Shown in pieces: positions 1-8,055 of a DNA stretch of 15,068 nucleotides. Source of the DNA: Ichthyophonus hoferi (lineage: Eukaryota; Opisthokonta; Ichthyosporea; Ichthyophonida; Ichthyophonidae); NCBI GenBank assembly GCA_002751075.1, contig NAOQ01000252.1:86557-101624 (forward strand), written 5' to 3'. Below the pieces are notes generated by a model, which worked only from the letters and a program-made list of their open reading frames with translations, searched no databases and had not been told where the DNA came from. Numbering within the stretch: position 1 is the stretch's first letter; every line of letters starts with the position of its first letter. Both the position numbers and the translations under genes were made by a program.

Positions 1-119
1 CTAACTACGCCCGTAGCAGTTTAGCTTTCCAGATCGGACGAGATGTAACCGTCAAAATAAATTATGACAAGATTATAAATGACATTATAAATTGCTGTAA
101 ATTAAAACTTCATATTAGG
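1..119 (+). other. possible partial exon at left edge (weak)
   Basis: The first ~60 bases are clearly richer in GC than what follows. One plus-strand frame stays open from base 3 to a TAA at 120-122, reading NYARSSLAFQIGRD and then an AT-rich stretch. A GTAACC at 45 or GTAAAT at 119 could be a splice donor. I do not recognise the peptide and a minus-strand alternative cannot be excluded. It may be the edge of a neighbouring convergent gene or chance. Confidence 0.2.
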
Positions 120-122
120 TAA

Positions 123-764
123 ATATATAATAATCTTAAATAAGGTGCTTTCTGCTAGGTATGGCCGTAGTCAACAGAACAATGAAATATGTTTTAACTA
201 GATTAAAAATGACACTTCACATGGTAATAGCTACATGCACAATAGGGGCAATGCTAATTCATAATTAATTAATGGTATTATTATGTATGACTATATAAAC
301 AGATTGTAAGGTCATAACCGCCTACAAAAGCTATGATAAAATAATACATAGTATAGATGCAAGGGGCTATATTATTACTATATAAAAATGCACCAGATAA
401 ATATAACCAATATGAGTATCCTTCCTTAGCTTTGGATGTGACCCACTCAATAAGCTGATGGGTATAAATGGGATAAATACTATATATATAAGTTGTGTGC
501 TGAGTTTCTTTCGACCTGATTTTATGTGACCTATACATACAACGCAACATATATATAGCTTTTCAAGGTGAAAAATATAGTAACCAATCGGGAGTAATAA
601 ATAATAGTTAACCTCACGGATTAATGGTTTATGAGCAGTAACGCAGTAAGATATACTCCACAACACTTGATATGAATACATGTATATACTATAAGGTGTT
701 TGAATACTGTATTTAAGCTTGTATAATGAAAAGTAAAGGTTTAGATATACCTCTATATTCCTCT
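123..764. other. noncoding downstream flank / 3' UTR of FKBP8-like gene
   Basis: This AT-rich DNA lies beyond the FKBP8-like stop codon. No canonical AATAAA was found on the minus strand. Variant signals (CATAAA as TTTATG near 627 and 522, AATACA as TGTATT near 707) are the only candidates for polyadenylation. The two open minus-strand frames here are low-complexity Tyr/Ile-rich readings of AT-rich DNA. Confidence 0.5.
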
Positions 765-1367
765 TCAAACTTCATCGTGAGTATGCACATTTTCCTTATC
801 ACCCTCATCATAATCAGTGGTTGGCTTAAAGTCATAGGTAGCATTATCCTCGCCTTCATAATTGTGAGGCATGTCGAAGTCAGCATCATCCATTTCTGAC
901 CCAGTATTCAGATTAACCTTAATTAATCCACTGACGCTATAGGCCACATACATTATTAAAAGGGTGAGAATGATGCCAGCAATCATATTAACCAGTCCAT
1001 GTTTACGTTCTTCGGAGTGAGTCATAGTCTTCATTGCACGTTTCTTAACAACCTTAGTAATTTTAGTCTTAGGAGTGGCCGGGTTACTAGATGCCAAAGA
1101 GGTAGTCCCTGAGGACTCTACCTCGGGCTCTGTCTCAATCTCTTCAATCTTCTCCCCGCTCTCCTCTACTTTCTCCTCTGTCTGTACTTTCTCCTTCTTG
1201 GCTGCTCCCCCCATCATAGCCTCAAACAGCTTCTTCTGTTCTTGCTTTTCCTTCTTCAACGCCTCTGTAGCCTGAGCTAGACCTAATTTGATGGCAGGAT
1301 CCTTAGAATCTAAAGCCAACGCCTGGCTGTAGTAATGCTTCGCCTCGGCATAGTCCTTAAATCCCCT
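765..1367 (-). CDS. FKBP8: FKBP8-like exon 8 (TPR3 end, acidic linker, TM helix, tail, stop)
   Basis: The exon begins after CTCTTAG, completes TPR3 with DYAEAKHYYSQALALD, and continues through a charged helix (EALKKEKQEQKKLFEAMMGG) that matches the post-TPR helix of human FKBP8. A disordered K/E/S/T region follows. The hydrophobic helix NMIAGIILTLLIMYVAYSVS is preceded by basic residues (KKRAMK, EERKHG). It ends in an acidic 51-residue tail containing the sequon NAT, and TGA at 765-767. Human FKBP8 ends almost immediately after its helix, so the tail is unusual. GC content is clearly higher than in the flanks. Confidence 0.92.
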   Translation of the reverse strand, partial: RGFKDYAEAKHYYSQALALDSKDPAIKLGLAQATEALKKEKQEQKKLFEAMMGGAAKKEKVQTEEKVEESGEKIEEIETEPEVESSGTTSLASSNPATPKTKITKVVKKRAMKTMTHSEERKHGLVNMIAGIILTLLIMYVAYSVSGLIKVNLNTGSEMDDADFDMPHNYEGEDNATYDFKPTTDYDEGDKENVHTHDEV

Positions 1368-4300
1368 CTAAGAGACAGAACATGGGAGTAATGAGTGCAT
1401 GTACGTACCATAGTAACAGAGAAGAGGCGAGAGGGTGAAGGGGTTGCTACATATTCGTTTTCTTGCTAATTGTTTTATATTATATTACATTATATTACAT
1501 TATATTATACTGTATCATAAAAACATTTTAGTTTATGTCCTCTACCACACCTTGCACTTTTATATATAAGTAATGTCCAGATTACGGGTGGAGGTATATG
1601 ACGTTTTGGTGTAGACTAATTTATCAACTAAATAATTAATTAGGGGTGTAATGACCTTCAAAACACTCAATTTTCTTCCTCTATAATTACTTATGTCTCG
1701 TAAGTATATCATATGCTATTAAATTTACCGCGTAGAATATATATAGAGCTAATTATCATAAATTAATACTTCTGCCTACTGAGTCTCTCCTTAACACATA
1801 CATGTATATACATATAGATATAAATACATAAACAAACACATAAACACACACACATATATTACATATAGCCCCATAGCCCACCCCATCACTTCATCCCTGC
1901 CTCCAAACGGACCCATCAATACACCATAATACCCACGCATTTACACATATACGCACCAGTTGCACCTCCCCCATACGGAACAGAGCCTTGGTATTATTAG
2001 GATCAATTGCCAGTACTGCCTTCACAGCTTCCCTGGCCTGTTCCCATTGGTTGGTCTTGATCATCACCTGACACATGTTGTTGCAAATAATAACATGTGT
2101 TTCTTTCAAACGCTTGTTGATTTCTTTCGATTGTACAGGGTCCATTCCCTCCATTAGCTTAGCTTGATCTACAGTAGTATCATTGACCTGAAGAGAAATA
2201 TATTTTGTTATTTCAATGATCACAGCTCTATGGACTATTAAATTCCATAAACAAAACTTGAAAATAATTGCTATATGCGGTAACATCATATGATAGTATT
2301 TGAAAAAATAATGTATATATATATACATGTCGGTGTGGAATAAAGACCTACTAAAACAAACCCATCCCCTAACTAGCCAATGTCCTGTAATATAATATAG
2401 TATAATACATATATTACAATCCTATCATTAACTTCAAAAAAAATTTCTCAATCTTTCGATGCTATAAAAAACACGTTTTAATACAAGACGGGCGTAATAA
2501 ATAAGCATAATCAACGGATAGACAGGATAAAAAGCAATGTAGTAGGCCATACCATACAGGTAGAGCAGTTGTTTTTTAATGCTTAACTGTATATGCTATA
2601 GTTATAATTAATATTATGACAAGTCACACAAACCACTAACAGATCATTGTGAACCATATCGTCCACATTAGGGCATTCCACCCTATCCTTCCCTCTTAAA
2701 CCAGACTACTTAATTAATTAATTACATATTACTACACATTAAAATACTAAACACAAACAACGTACAACAAGTCAATAGTATATTAAACGTAGGAGACTAA
2801 TGCTATAATTAAATGAATATATATATAAGATAAGAGTGAGTAAAGCAGAGAGAAAGGAGAGAATACAAAGGCTTACAAATTTATGGGTTAGGATTTTTAA
2901 AGCCAGGCCATAGGACTTGGCTGCACCCGCATAGTCTTGTTGTTTAAATAGCTCGTTGCCTCGATCCTACGCGGTTATATATAGTTGGGTGTTAGGGTAG
3001 GGTAGGGTAGAAGAGAATGTGGGGGGATGTATATTGTGGGATGGAAAGAGATAACATATAATATATCATAATACATCAACCTGCATGCATGCACATCCAC
3101 ACCCACACCTATATATATGAAGGAATACATACTTTCTTCTGCATAACTAGCCTCAGTCTCTCGACGGGCTGGTAGTATAGTGCGTTGATATCTATAGGTT
3201 CACGGCCAAACTTTACTAGCTCTATCTCGCACACTAGGTTGGCATTCAAAGGAATATGTGGCTTGCTGCACAGGTGGAAGATAGAGTAATTATATGCTAT
3301 ATGTTTATGTAATTATGTAGTCATAACAACATATAATATGGAATGACATAGGCTATAAAATTATTATTATAATAGTAATATAGTAGAACTGATATAGTCA
3401 TAGAGAATAATCAGTCTGATTAACAGAGGCAGGGAGAGTGGGTGTATGTACAAAATACTTGGAGTAGAGGTAACAAAAAGGAAAAAAGAAATAGGAAGGG
3501 ATGGAGAGGGAGAGGGAGAATGATAGATAGATATATGGTGTTTAAAACTATAGTAGAATAATGTAATGGTCAAAATTATATACGATCAATAATGATCAAG
3601 TTTAGAACTATATTTCACATTATAGTGATTCATCCAAGCATATTGTCCTACATTATATCAAAACATATTAATAGGTTAATTAAAATTTTAAATGCACATT
3701 TAAACATTAGACAAACAGCCACATTGGAGACTAATAAGCAATATAATCATCTATATTTAGCATTATTTTTAATATATATATATATAATTAATAGCCCACT
3801 CACAGGCCACGGTTACTATAAGCCAGACTAGAATCGACCATAAGCATCGCTATCTCGCCCTCATCCATAAGCGGCAAAATTAAATCAAAAGCTGTAACAA
3901 TGCCCACCATATAAGCTGCATGTCTCATGATTGGAGGATGGGGGTGCTTTTGGTGTACGATATTATATAATATAATATGTTACAATACAAGGTAGTATGA
4001 TATATACAAATACAATCCAAACTATAATGTCATTAAGGTATGTAAAAAAATACTCTTATGGTAGTATGTGTACATACCATATATACATTCCTATAACCTA
4101 TGAAAGAATATATATATCGTCCACATATGCCTATTGGCTACATAGGATGATCTACGCAGAATCATTGATCAACGTTAATTATATATCAGTGCTCTGTGTG
4201 AATATATTTAAACGCGTTTAATGTAATGATTGAATTGGATTATATCACCATCTGTTTACGTGTTCGACCCATATTTCGTTATCCTATAACGAGCCATGAA

Positions 4301-5602
4301 GTCATTTAAATTAATTTATGTGTTTACTTGTACTATAAAACCATTAGAATATATATACTGATATACAAAATAGTGCGGCTACAATACATTATATTTATGT
4401 GACCAATGATAACCCGACTATATAATCATATGCAAAATAAAGGACCTACCAGGGATAGTATCGCCTTCACCAACACGGATTGCAACTGGTTCTTTTCCAT
4501 TATCTCGCCTGTGTTAATATTAAATATATTTAATATCTTTATATAGATGTACAAAATTTTATATATAGGTGATTGACCAATGAATAGCAGTCTTGAGATA
4601 GGGCTGCTCGATGTTGACTCCAATCAGAATATACATGTAAATATGCACAAATATATACGAAAATACATATACACATAAATATTAAAAGATACAGTACTAC
4701 AAGCACAATTATTACAGTATATACATACAGGGAAGGAAATTCACACATACGTATCAATGACGTAGTCAATGTCTTCTTTTTCTAGATTGGGGAGTCCTAT
4801 CTTGTAATGAACCAATACTTCTTGGCTAAAGTCAGGTCGTTTATCCTTAGTACCTGCTTTCAACACCTGAACGTAATGATAATCATCCCAATCAGTGTGG
4901 AAATTATTATATAGGTCAATTAGATTTCTATATGAAAATACTAAAATAACGAACCATTCCCTTTAGCTTGACATGGCTGCTAATTAGAACCATTTATAGT
5001 TTTAAATTTTCATGTTTATTAGCCAATTTCAAGGTATTTAAACTATAATGTAGTGCCCCAGGTATGCTAATAACTCGTGTTAACAATTTACTACTGGTTC
5101 ATATTAACATTTACATATGTACATACCTGCACACCTACGCATATATACGTATCAAATACCAATTTTCAAATTAGTTTAAACAAACAGCCACAACAATAGT
5201 CATACAGTAAATAACGCAGTACCATTAATAACACATAAAGAAAGTGCTCATAGAATACCTAAAAGTGACAAGTTTAATAAAAGAAAGACTAGATAGAGTT
5301 GATAGTAGTGTTTGTTATCATAAAAAGGTAGTATGCCTTATGCCTGGTAGTTATAGCATGAATCATTACAGTGGACAAAAATCTTCATTTAATTGAAAAT
5401 AGGTACAGTAGTTACTATCAAAAATAAAAAAATAAAAGAAAATATAAGCGTCACAACTTTTGAAGAGTTAACAGAAACAAGCTTTTTGAAAATAAAAGGC
5501 CATCAAAAAAAAATTACTTACTTTCCTCATTAGCTTACGACTTCCCAACACGTCCTCATATTCATCCCCTCCTGGTATAAACTTCATTTTGTTCTCACTC
5601 AT
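765..5602 (-). CDS. FKBP8: FKBP8/FKBP38-like membrane-anchored TPR immunophilin, complete gene, 8 exons
   Basis: The coding exons are 5522-5602, 4751-4866, 4450-4508, 3804-3891, 3133-3265, 2877-2966, 1957-2187 and 765-1367, giving about 466 residues (human FKBP8 has 412). Domains in order: a short leader (1-27), an FKBP-type domain (about 28-140), TPR motifs (about 150-300), an acidic K/E-rich linker (about 310-385), a transmembrane helix (about 390-415) and an acidic tail (416-466). Diagnostic matches to human FKBP8 recalled from memory are PLMDEGE against PLMDVGE, a GLKPHIPLNANL block against GRSPYIPPHAAL, and NTKALFRMG against DNIKALFRKG. In vertebrates FKBP8 sits in the mitochondrial outer membrane and ER, binds BCL-2, HSP90 and calmodulin, and acts as an LC3-binding mitophagy receptor. 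Those roles are inferred here, not seen. All junctions are GT-AG and in phase. The gene is divergent from the AMBRA1-like gene at 7924. Confidence 0.93.
1368..1956 (-). other. FKBP8: FKBP8-like intron 7, AT-rich with simple repeats
   Basis: A GTGCGT...TTAG intron of 589 bp. It contains a short 10-bp tandem repeat (TATATTACAT, about 1481-1510) and a CA/TA-rich low-complexity stretch (about 1795-1870). No coding signal was seen. Confidence 0.75.
1481..1510. repeat. 10-bp tandem repeat, 3 copies
   Basis: TATATTACAT occurs twice in perfect tandem, followed by a third copy with changes (TATATTATAC). It lies within FKBP8-like intron 7. Confidence 0.8.
1957..2187 (-). CDS. FKBP8: FKBP8-like exon 7 (second and third TPR)
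   Basis: The exon has 77 codons with a TCTCTTCAG acceptor and a GTGCGT donor, phase 0 on both sides. It encodes the TPR2 helices (KETHVIICNNMCQVMIK, NQWEQAREAVKAVLAIDPNN) and the start of TPR3 (TKALFRMGEVQL). The ALFR signature is shared with FKBP8, FKBP51 and FKBP52. An alternative donor two codons earlier (GAG followed by GTGCAA) would shorten TPR3 and fits less well. Confidence 0.9.
2188..2876 (-). other. FKBP8: FKBP8-like intron 6
   Basis: A 689-bp intron with a GTAAGC donor and TCTTCAG acceptor. It is AT-rich, with TAATTAATTAATTA near 2711 and TA runs near 2310 and 2818. No additional exon is needed to keep the protein continuous, and none was seen. Confidence 0.75.
2877..2966 (-). CDS. 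FKBP8: FKBP8-like exon 6 (first TPR)
   Basis: This exon has 30 codons in phase 0 on both sides. It encodes DRGNELFKQQDYAGAAKSYG and the following helix ending LTHKF, a textbook TPR that matches [20 protein letters not shown] of human FKBP8. The acceptor is CGCGTAG and the donor is GTAAGC. A C-rich tract with a CTAAC branch-point candidate lies about 25 nt upstream of the acceptor. Confidence 0.92.
2987..3007 (+). other. G-quadruplex motif opposite the branch-point region of FKBP8-like intron 5
   Basis: There are four GGG runs at 2987, 2995, 3000 and 3005, separated by loops of 5, 2 and 2 bases, and a further G6 run lies at 3021. The minus (sense) strand reads as C-rich CCCTA units and carries CTAAC, a branch-point match, about 25 nt before the exon 6 acceptor. 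Confidence 0.7.
3133..3265 (-). CDS. FKBP8: FKBP8-like exon 5 (end of FKBP domain, linker to TPR)
   Basis: The exon follows a TGCAG acceptor and ends AAA followed by a GTATGT donor. It encodes KPHIPLNANLVCEIELVKFG, the last FKBP strands (human: PYIPPHAALCLEVTLKTA), then ERLRLVMQKK, which opens the first TPR helix and aligns with ERVALANRKR of human FKBP8. Confidence 0.92.
3266..3803 (-). other. FKBP8: FKBP8-like intron 4
   Basis: A 538-bp intron with a GTGAGT donor and TGCAG acceptor. On the sense strand it carries a long pyrimidine tract (the purine-rich stretch at about 3475-3521 on the plus strand, GGAGAGGGAGAGGGAGA core). The rest is AT-rich. The open frames overlapping it are Ile/Tyr/Ser-rich and not gene-like. 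Confidence 0.75.
3804..3891 (-). CDS. FKBP8: FKBP8-like exon 4 (FKBP core)
   Basis: It encodes AFDLILPLMDEGEIAM and then the SLAYSNRG strand, aligning gap-free with ALDLSVPLMDVGETAM of human FKBP8. I placed the acceptor at GTTACAG (first base 3891) because this gives the gap-free alignment. A second in-phase CAG acceptor 24 nt upstream (first base 3915) would add eight residues, YMVGIVTA in effect. The donor is GTGAGT. Confidence 0.87.
3892..4449 (-). other. FKBP8: FKBP8-like intron 3
   Basis: A 558-bp intron with a GTAGGT donor and TTACAG acceptor, holding a second in-phase acceptor with first exon base 3915. No other structure was seen beyond AT-rich DNA. Confidence 0.75.
4450..4508 (-). 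CDS. FKBP8: FKBP8-like exon 3
   Basis: This 59-nt exon lies between an ACACAG acceptor and a GTAGGT donor, with phases 2 then 1. It encodes RDNGKEPVAIRVGEGDTIP, matching [21 protein letters not shown] in human FKBP8. The phases only fit if it joins exons 2 and 4 as given, which supports the model. Confidence 0.9.
4751..4866 (-). CDS. FKBP8: FKBP8-like exon 2 (start of FKBP domain)
   Basis: The exon follows a TTACGTTCAG acceptor and ends in a GTATGT donor, with phases 0 then 2. It encodes the first FKBP strands, including SQEVLVHYKIGL, which aligns with the VVHYTGML strand of FKBP12 and VTVHLQTSL of human FKBP8. The tyrosine matching FKBP12 Tyr26 is kept. A short acidic insert (NLEKEDIDY) sits where the FKBP loop with the DG turn normally lies. 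Confidence 0.9.
4867..5521 (-). other. FKBP8: FKBP8-like intron 1
   Basis: A 655-bp first intron with a consensus GTAAGT donor and TTCAG acceptor. It is AT-rich with A-runs near 5430 and 5505. No coding or repeat structure was recognised. Confidence 0.75.
5522..5602 (-). CDS. FKBP8: FKBP8-like exon 1 (start codon)
   Basis: This exon has 27 codons starting at ATG 5602-5600 in a favourable context (A at -3), with an in-frame TAG about 45 bp upstream. It ends at AAA followed by a GTAAGT donor, phase 0. Residues DEYEDVLGSRKLMRK align with EEWLDILGNGLLRKK of human FKBP8, just before its FKBP domain. The long acidic N-terminal extension of human FKBP8 is therefore absent. An upstream 5' UTR exon is possible, because the in-frame TAG could also serve as an acceptor. 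Confidence 0.88.
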
Positions 5603-6761
5603 ATTGGCATATAAAAAGTTATTATTATTATTCTAGCACAGTAATATCAAATTCGAAAAGATGATCCTTCTTTTGTTGATTAAATATGCTTATGCTCATA
5701 GCTCATACTACAGGAATTAAAAATTAGATTAGATATTGTATTGGCTAAATATCATTATTAAAGCAAGATACAGCCACTCATAAAATATAATGTATTGCAA
5801 CTAATTTATGATCGTTCCAATTGACTGACGACACTTTAAGCTAAACTTTGAGAGTATATTGTATAAATTAATAATAAGATAATTAGTATAAAAGTAAAAC
5901 TTTAATATATAAAAAAATTGACATTTTTTTTCTTTTTATCTTTTTGGGCTTAATCAATAGATCATTGCCATTAAGCTATGACTAGAGAGGCCGTCCTATA
6001 GGAGAAATCCTTACCCTTAGCAACTAAATCGATTACCAACTATCCAATAATATAGTCTAAATGATTCACATCATTGAGGAGTTATACAATAACAATCTAG
6101 GCTTACATTTACCCAACGTAAGGTAGTATTATTGCATCTACCAATTGTAGAAACGGTGAAAATATAGGGTAAACATACCCTGCCTTTATTTTAAGCTGTT
6201 ACCCTTGACAATGGCGCATGTCAGGTGGAGGATTATAGCTTGTACAAAATTAGAAGCTCCATCCCAACCACTTATCTTATACCTTTTAAAACATATATGA
6301 TGTGGTGAACTGAATTAGGATTAAACTGTATATGTAATATAGTATGGTATACAAGGATTAATTTCAATCTGAATCATGAATTACTACGTAGGTTTGATAC
6401 ATAATTTCTACTATATGATCAATAGCAGATAATAAGTAAATCATATATATGCTATATTCTAATATAAATGAGTAAAGAACCATTGTAACGCCTTACACAT
6501 GTTTCAACACCTACATCTCCCCTCGGTTCACATACTATACAGGATAAATACATACCAATGGTTTTTGTGCATATGGGAGTGAGAGGTACCTACTTGGCCT
6601 ATTTTTCCTCTATTTATTTAAACAAGTGTTAGAAAATATTTCCAACCATAAATATAAAGATAATTAATACCTTGGTGTAAGGGGTCATATATAAATATCC
6701 ATCCTAGTTTGTAGTTTTTACAAGAAAACTCCCCCTCTACTCAATCCAAAGAAACGTTCAA

Positions 6762-6784
6762 GCTCCCGAATGCAAACTCGGGGC
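6762..6784. other. GC-rich inverted repeat (hairpin)
   Basis: GCTCCCGA and TCGGGGC form a 7-bp stem with one bulged T and an 8-base loop, ATGCAAAC, which resembles the octamer motif. It is conspicuous in AT-rich surroundings. Confidence 0.5.
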
Positions 6785-6812
6785 TGGTTGGAACATACAC
6801 GGTTAGGCCTGA

Positions 6813-6839
6813 TTAGTGTTATTGGTTATGCTACACTAA
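6813..6839. other. inverted repeat TTAGTGT...ACACTAA
   Basis: A 7-bp perfect stem with a 13-base loop that contains TATTGGTTA, an inverted CCAAT box. GGTTAG at 6801 and CTAACC at 6836 offer an alternative outer pairing. Confidence 0.45.
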
Positions 6840-7386
6840 CCATTGAATGGTATGTTATTTTACTTTTCTGATTGGAATACTATTGAGTAGTTTTTTTAAA
6901 TCCGGCAGGTGCTTATTATTTTATCTTTTTTAGAGGAAGAAAATGATTGGAACGAGACATTTAAAATAAAAACTAACGATGTCATGTAGAATACTGACCT
7001 AATCCTATCGCAGATGCATTAATTATTAATATGCAATATACTGTATATATATCGCCTAATGAACAACTTGGCATCAATTACCTATCACTATATCTATTTT
7101 GACCTATGTTGGATATAACCATATTTGAGGAGTGTTTGGAAGAAATAGATTTAAGATTAGGGAAGTTGTTATAGTATAACCCTATGTGCAGTACGTGATA
7201 GTGATAAGTGATCTCCGATTAAGATTAATGTCACGCCATGTATATCCGTTTAACACTTTTTCAAATTCCTCTTTTTTAGAGCAGTACTAACTGTAGATAA
7301 TTCGCTTATTAATCATAATTTATGTATGTAAACAAGTAAGCAGATTTTAATTTCCAATACATGTTTGTTGGATACCCCTTTCGCCT

Positions 7387-7482
7387 TATAAAAGTGACTC
7401 AAGCAGAAGATTAAAGTTCATTGTTGATTCTTAAGAATCGCACAAATTAGGTTATTGGCTAGATCTGCTTTTAATGACGTCA
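7387..7482 (+). promoter_or_regulatory. candidate promoter cluster for AMBRA1-like gene (TATA, palindrome, CCAAT, CRE)
   Basis: In order: TATAAAAG (7387-7394), the perfect 14-bp palindrome GATTCTTAAGAATC (7426-7439), ATTGG (7454-7458, an inverted CCAAT box) and the full palindromic CRE TGACGTCA (7475-7482). Four recognisable promoter motifs within 100 bp, about 440-540 bp before the start codon, suggest the core or proximal promoter. Its role in one or both directions is inferred. Confidence 0.45.
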
Positions 7483-7539
7483 TAACGCAGCTTAACCTTT
7501 TTTTTTGGGTGCTAATCGCATTTTCATAGCTAAGTGGCT

Positions 7540-7695
7540 TACATATAGGTACATAGGTACATACTTTTTACATACATACTTCAAGCATACATAAAATGTA
7601 TGCATACATACATAACGCATACATACATAACATGCTTTTATGCATAACATAGTTTTATGCAATAATACGTACGCACAAACACATACATAAACACA
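7540..7695. repeat. imperfect ACAT/ATAC tetranucleotide microsatellite
   Basis: Repeated ACATACAT and GCATACAT units, mixed with GGTACATA units at the left, run for about 150 bp. A related ACATATAGG...CTACATACAC stretch lies at about 7791-7812. Confidence 0.7.
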
Positions 7696-7923
7696 TTATT
7701 TTGTTTTGCCGCCGCCCAAAGTAATAAATTTATCCTTTATATACATAATTATATTTATAGACTAGTTACGTATAAAAAAACAAAGAGCTACATATAGGTG
7801 GCTACATACACGTTATTATGCATACACATATTCACTTGACAGTGCAGGTATTAATGGACAACCTTACACAGTTATTTTATCTCTAAAAGCAGAAATAAGC
7901 ACCTAGATTGTTTTTCTAGAATC

Positions 7924-8055
7924 ATGTCTAGCAACATATCTGTAGTTGCTTGGAAGCGAAGGAGAGAAATAGCAGGCAGTGCCTCTCTTGTGGCCCCGAG
8001 AAACATTAACGAGTGGTGTAAAGCATCTTCCCAACTACGATTTTGCAACACTAAG
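7924..8055 (+). CDS. AMBRA1: AMBRA1-like exon 1 (start codon)
   Basis: This exon has 44 codons and ends in AAG followed by GTAGAC, phase 0. It reads [20 protein letters not shown] and continues to [17 protein letters not shown] aligns with NAVRILWGRERG at the N-terminus of human AMBRA1. Just upstream is a strong acceptor (TTTTTCTAG, ending 7919), so the ATG probably lies five bases into the second transcribed exon, after a 5' UTR intron. A basic KRRR patch is present. Confidence 0.85.

Larger units (their letters stand above)
5603..7923. other. intergenic / shared upstream region between divergent genes
   Basis: About 2.3 kb separate the two divergent start codons. I see no protein exon or tRNA here. 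It holds a CCAAT box in minus orientation about 140 bp upstream of the FKBP8-like ATG (5740-5744), a GC-rich hairpin pair (6762-6841), a TATA/palindrome/CCAAT/CRE cluster (7387-7482), an ACAT-rich microsatellite (7540-7695) and an isolated GCCGCCGCCC block near 7709. A strong pyrimidine-tract acceptor (TTTTTCTAG, ending 7919) just before the AMBRA1-like ATG suggests a 5' UTR intron occupies part of the interval. Confidence 0.6.

Noticed and set aside
281-768. Two overlapping minus-strand open frames downstream of FKBP8
   Set aside because: Tyr/Ile/Ser-rich low-complexity translation of AT-rich DNA, with no domain, no splice support and composition like introns.
1075-1275. Plus-strand open frame inside FKBP8 exon 8
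   Set aside because: It is the antisense of a Glu/Lys-rich coding region, which typically yields Ser/Phe-rich shadow frames.
1960-2157. Plus-strand open frame antisense to FKBP8 exon 7
   Set aside because: Shadow of the TPR exon, which is in frame and homologous on the minus strand.
5513-5602. YEDV in FKBP8 exon 1 as a true LC3-interacting motif
   Set aside because: It aligns with the conserved WLDIL segment of human FKBP8 rather than its LIR, so the resemblance is probably structural coincidence.
6166-6181. AGGGTA/TACCCT hairpin as a terminator or RNA element
   Set aside because: A 6-bp stem with a 4-base loop is expected by chance in 15 kb, and intrinsic terminators do not apply to a eukaryotic genome.
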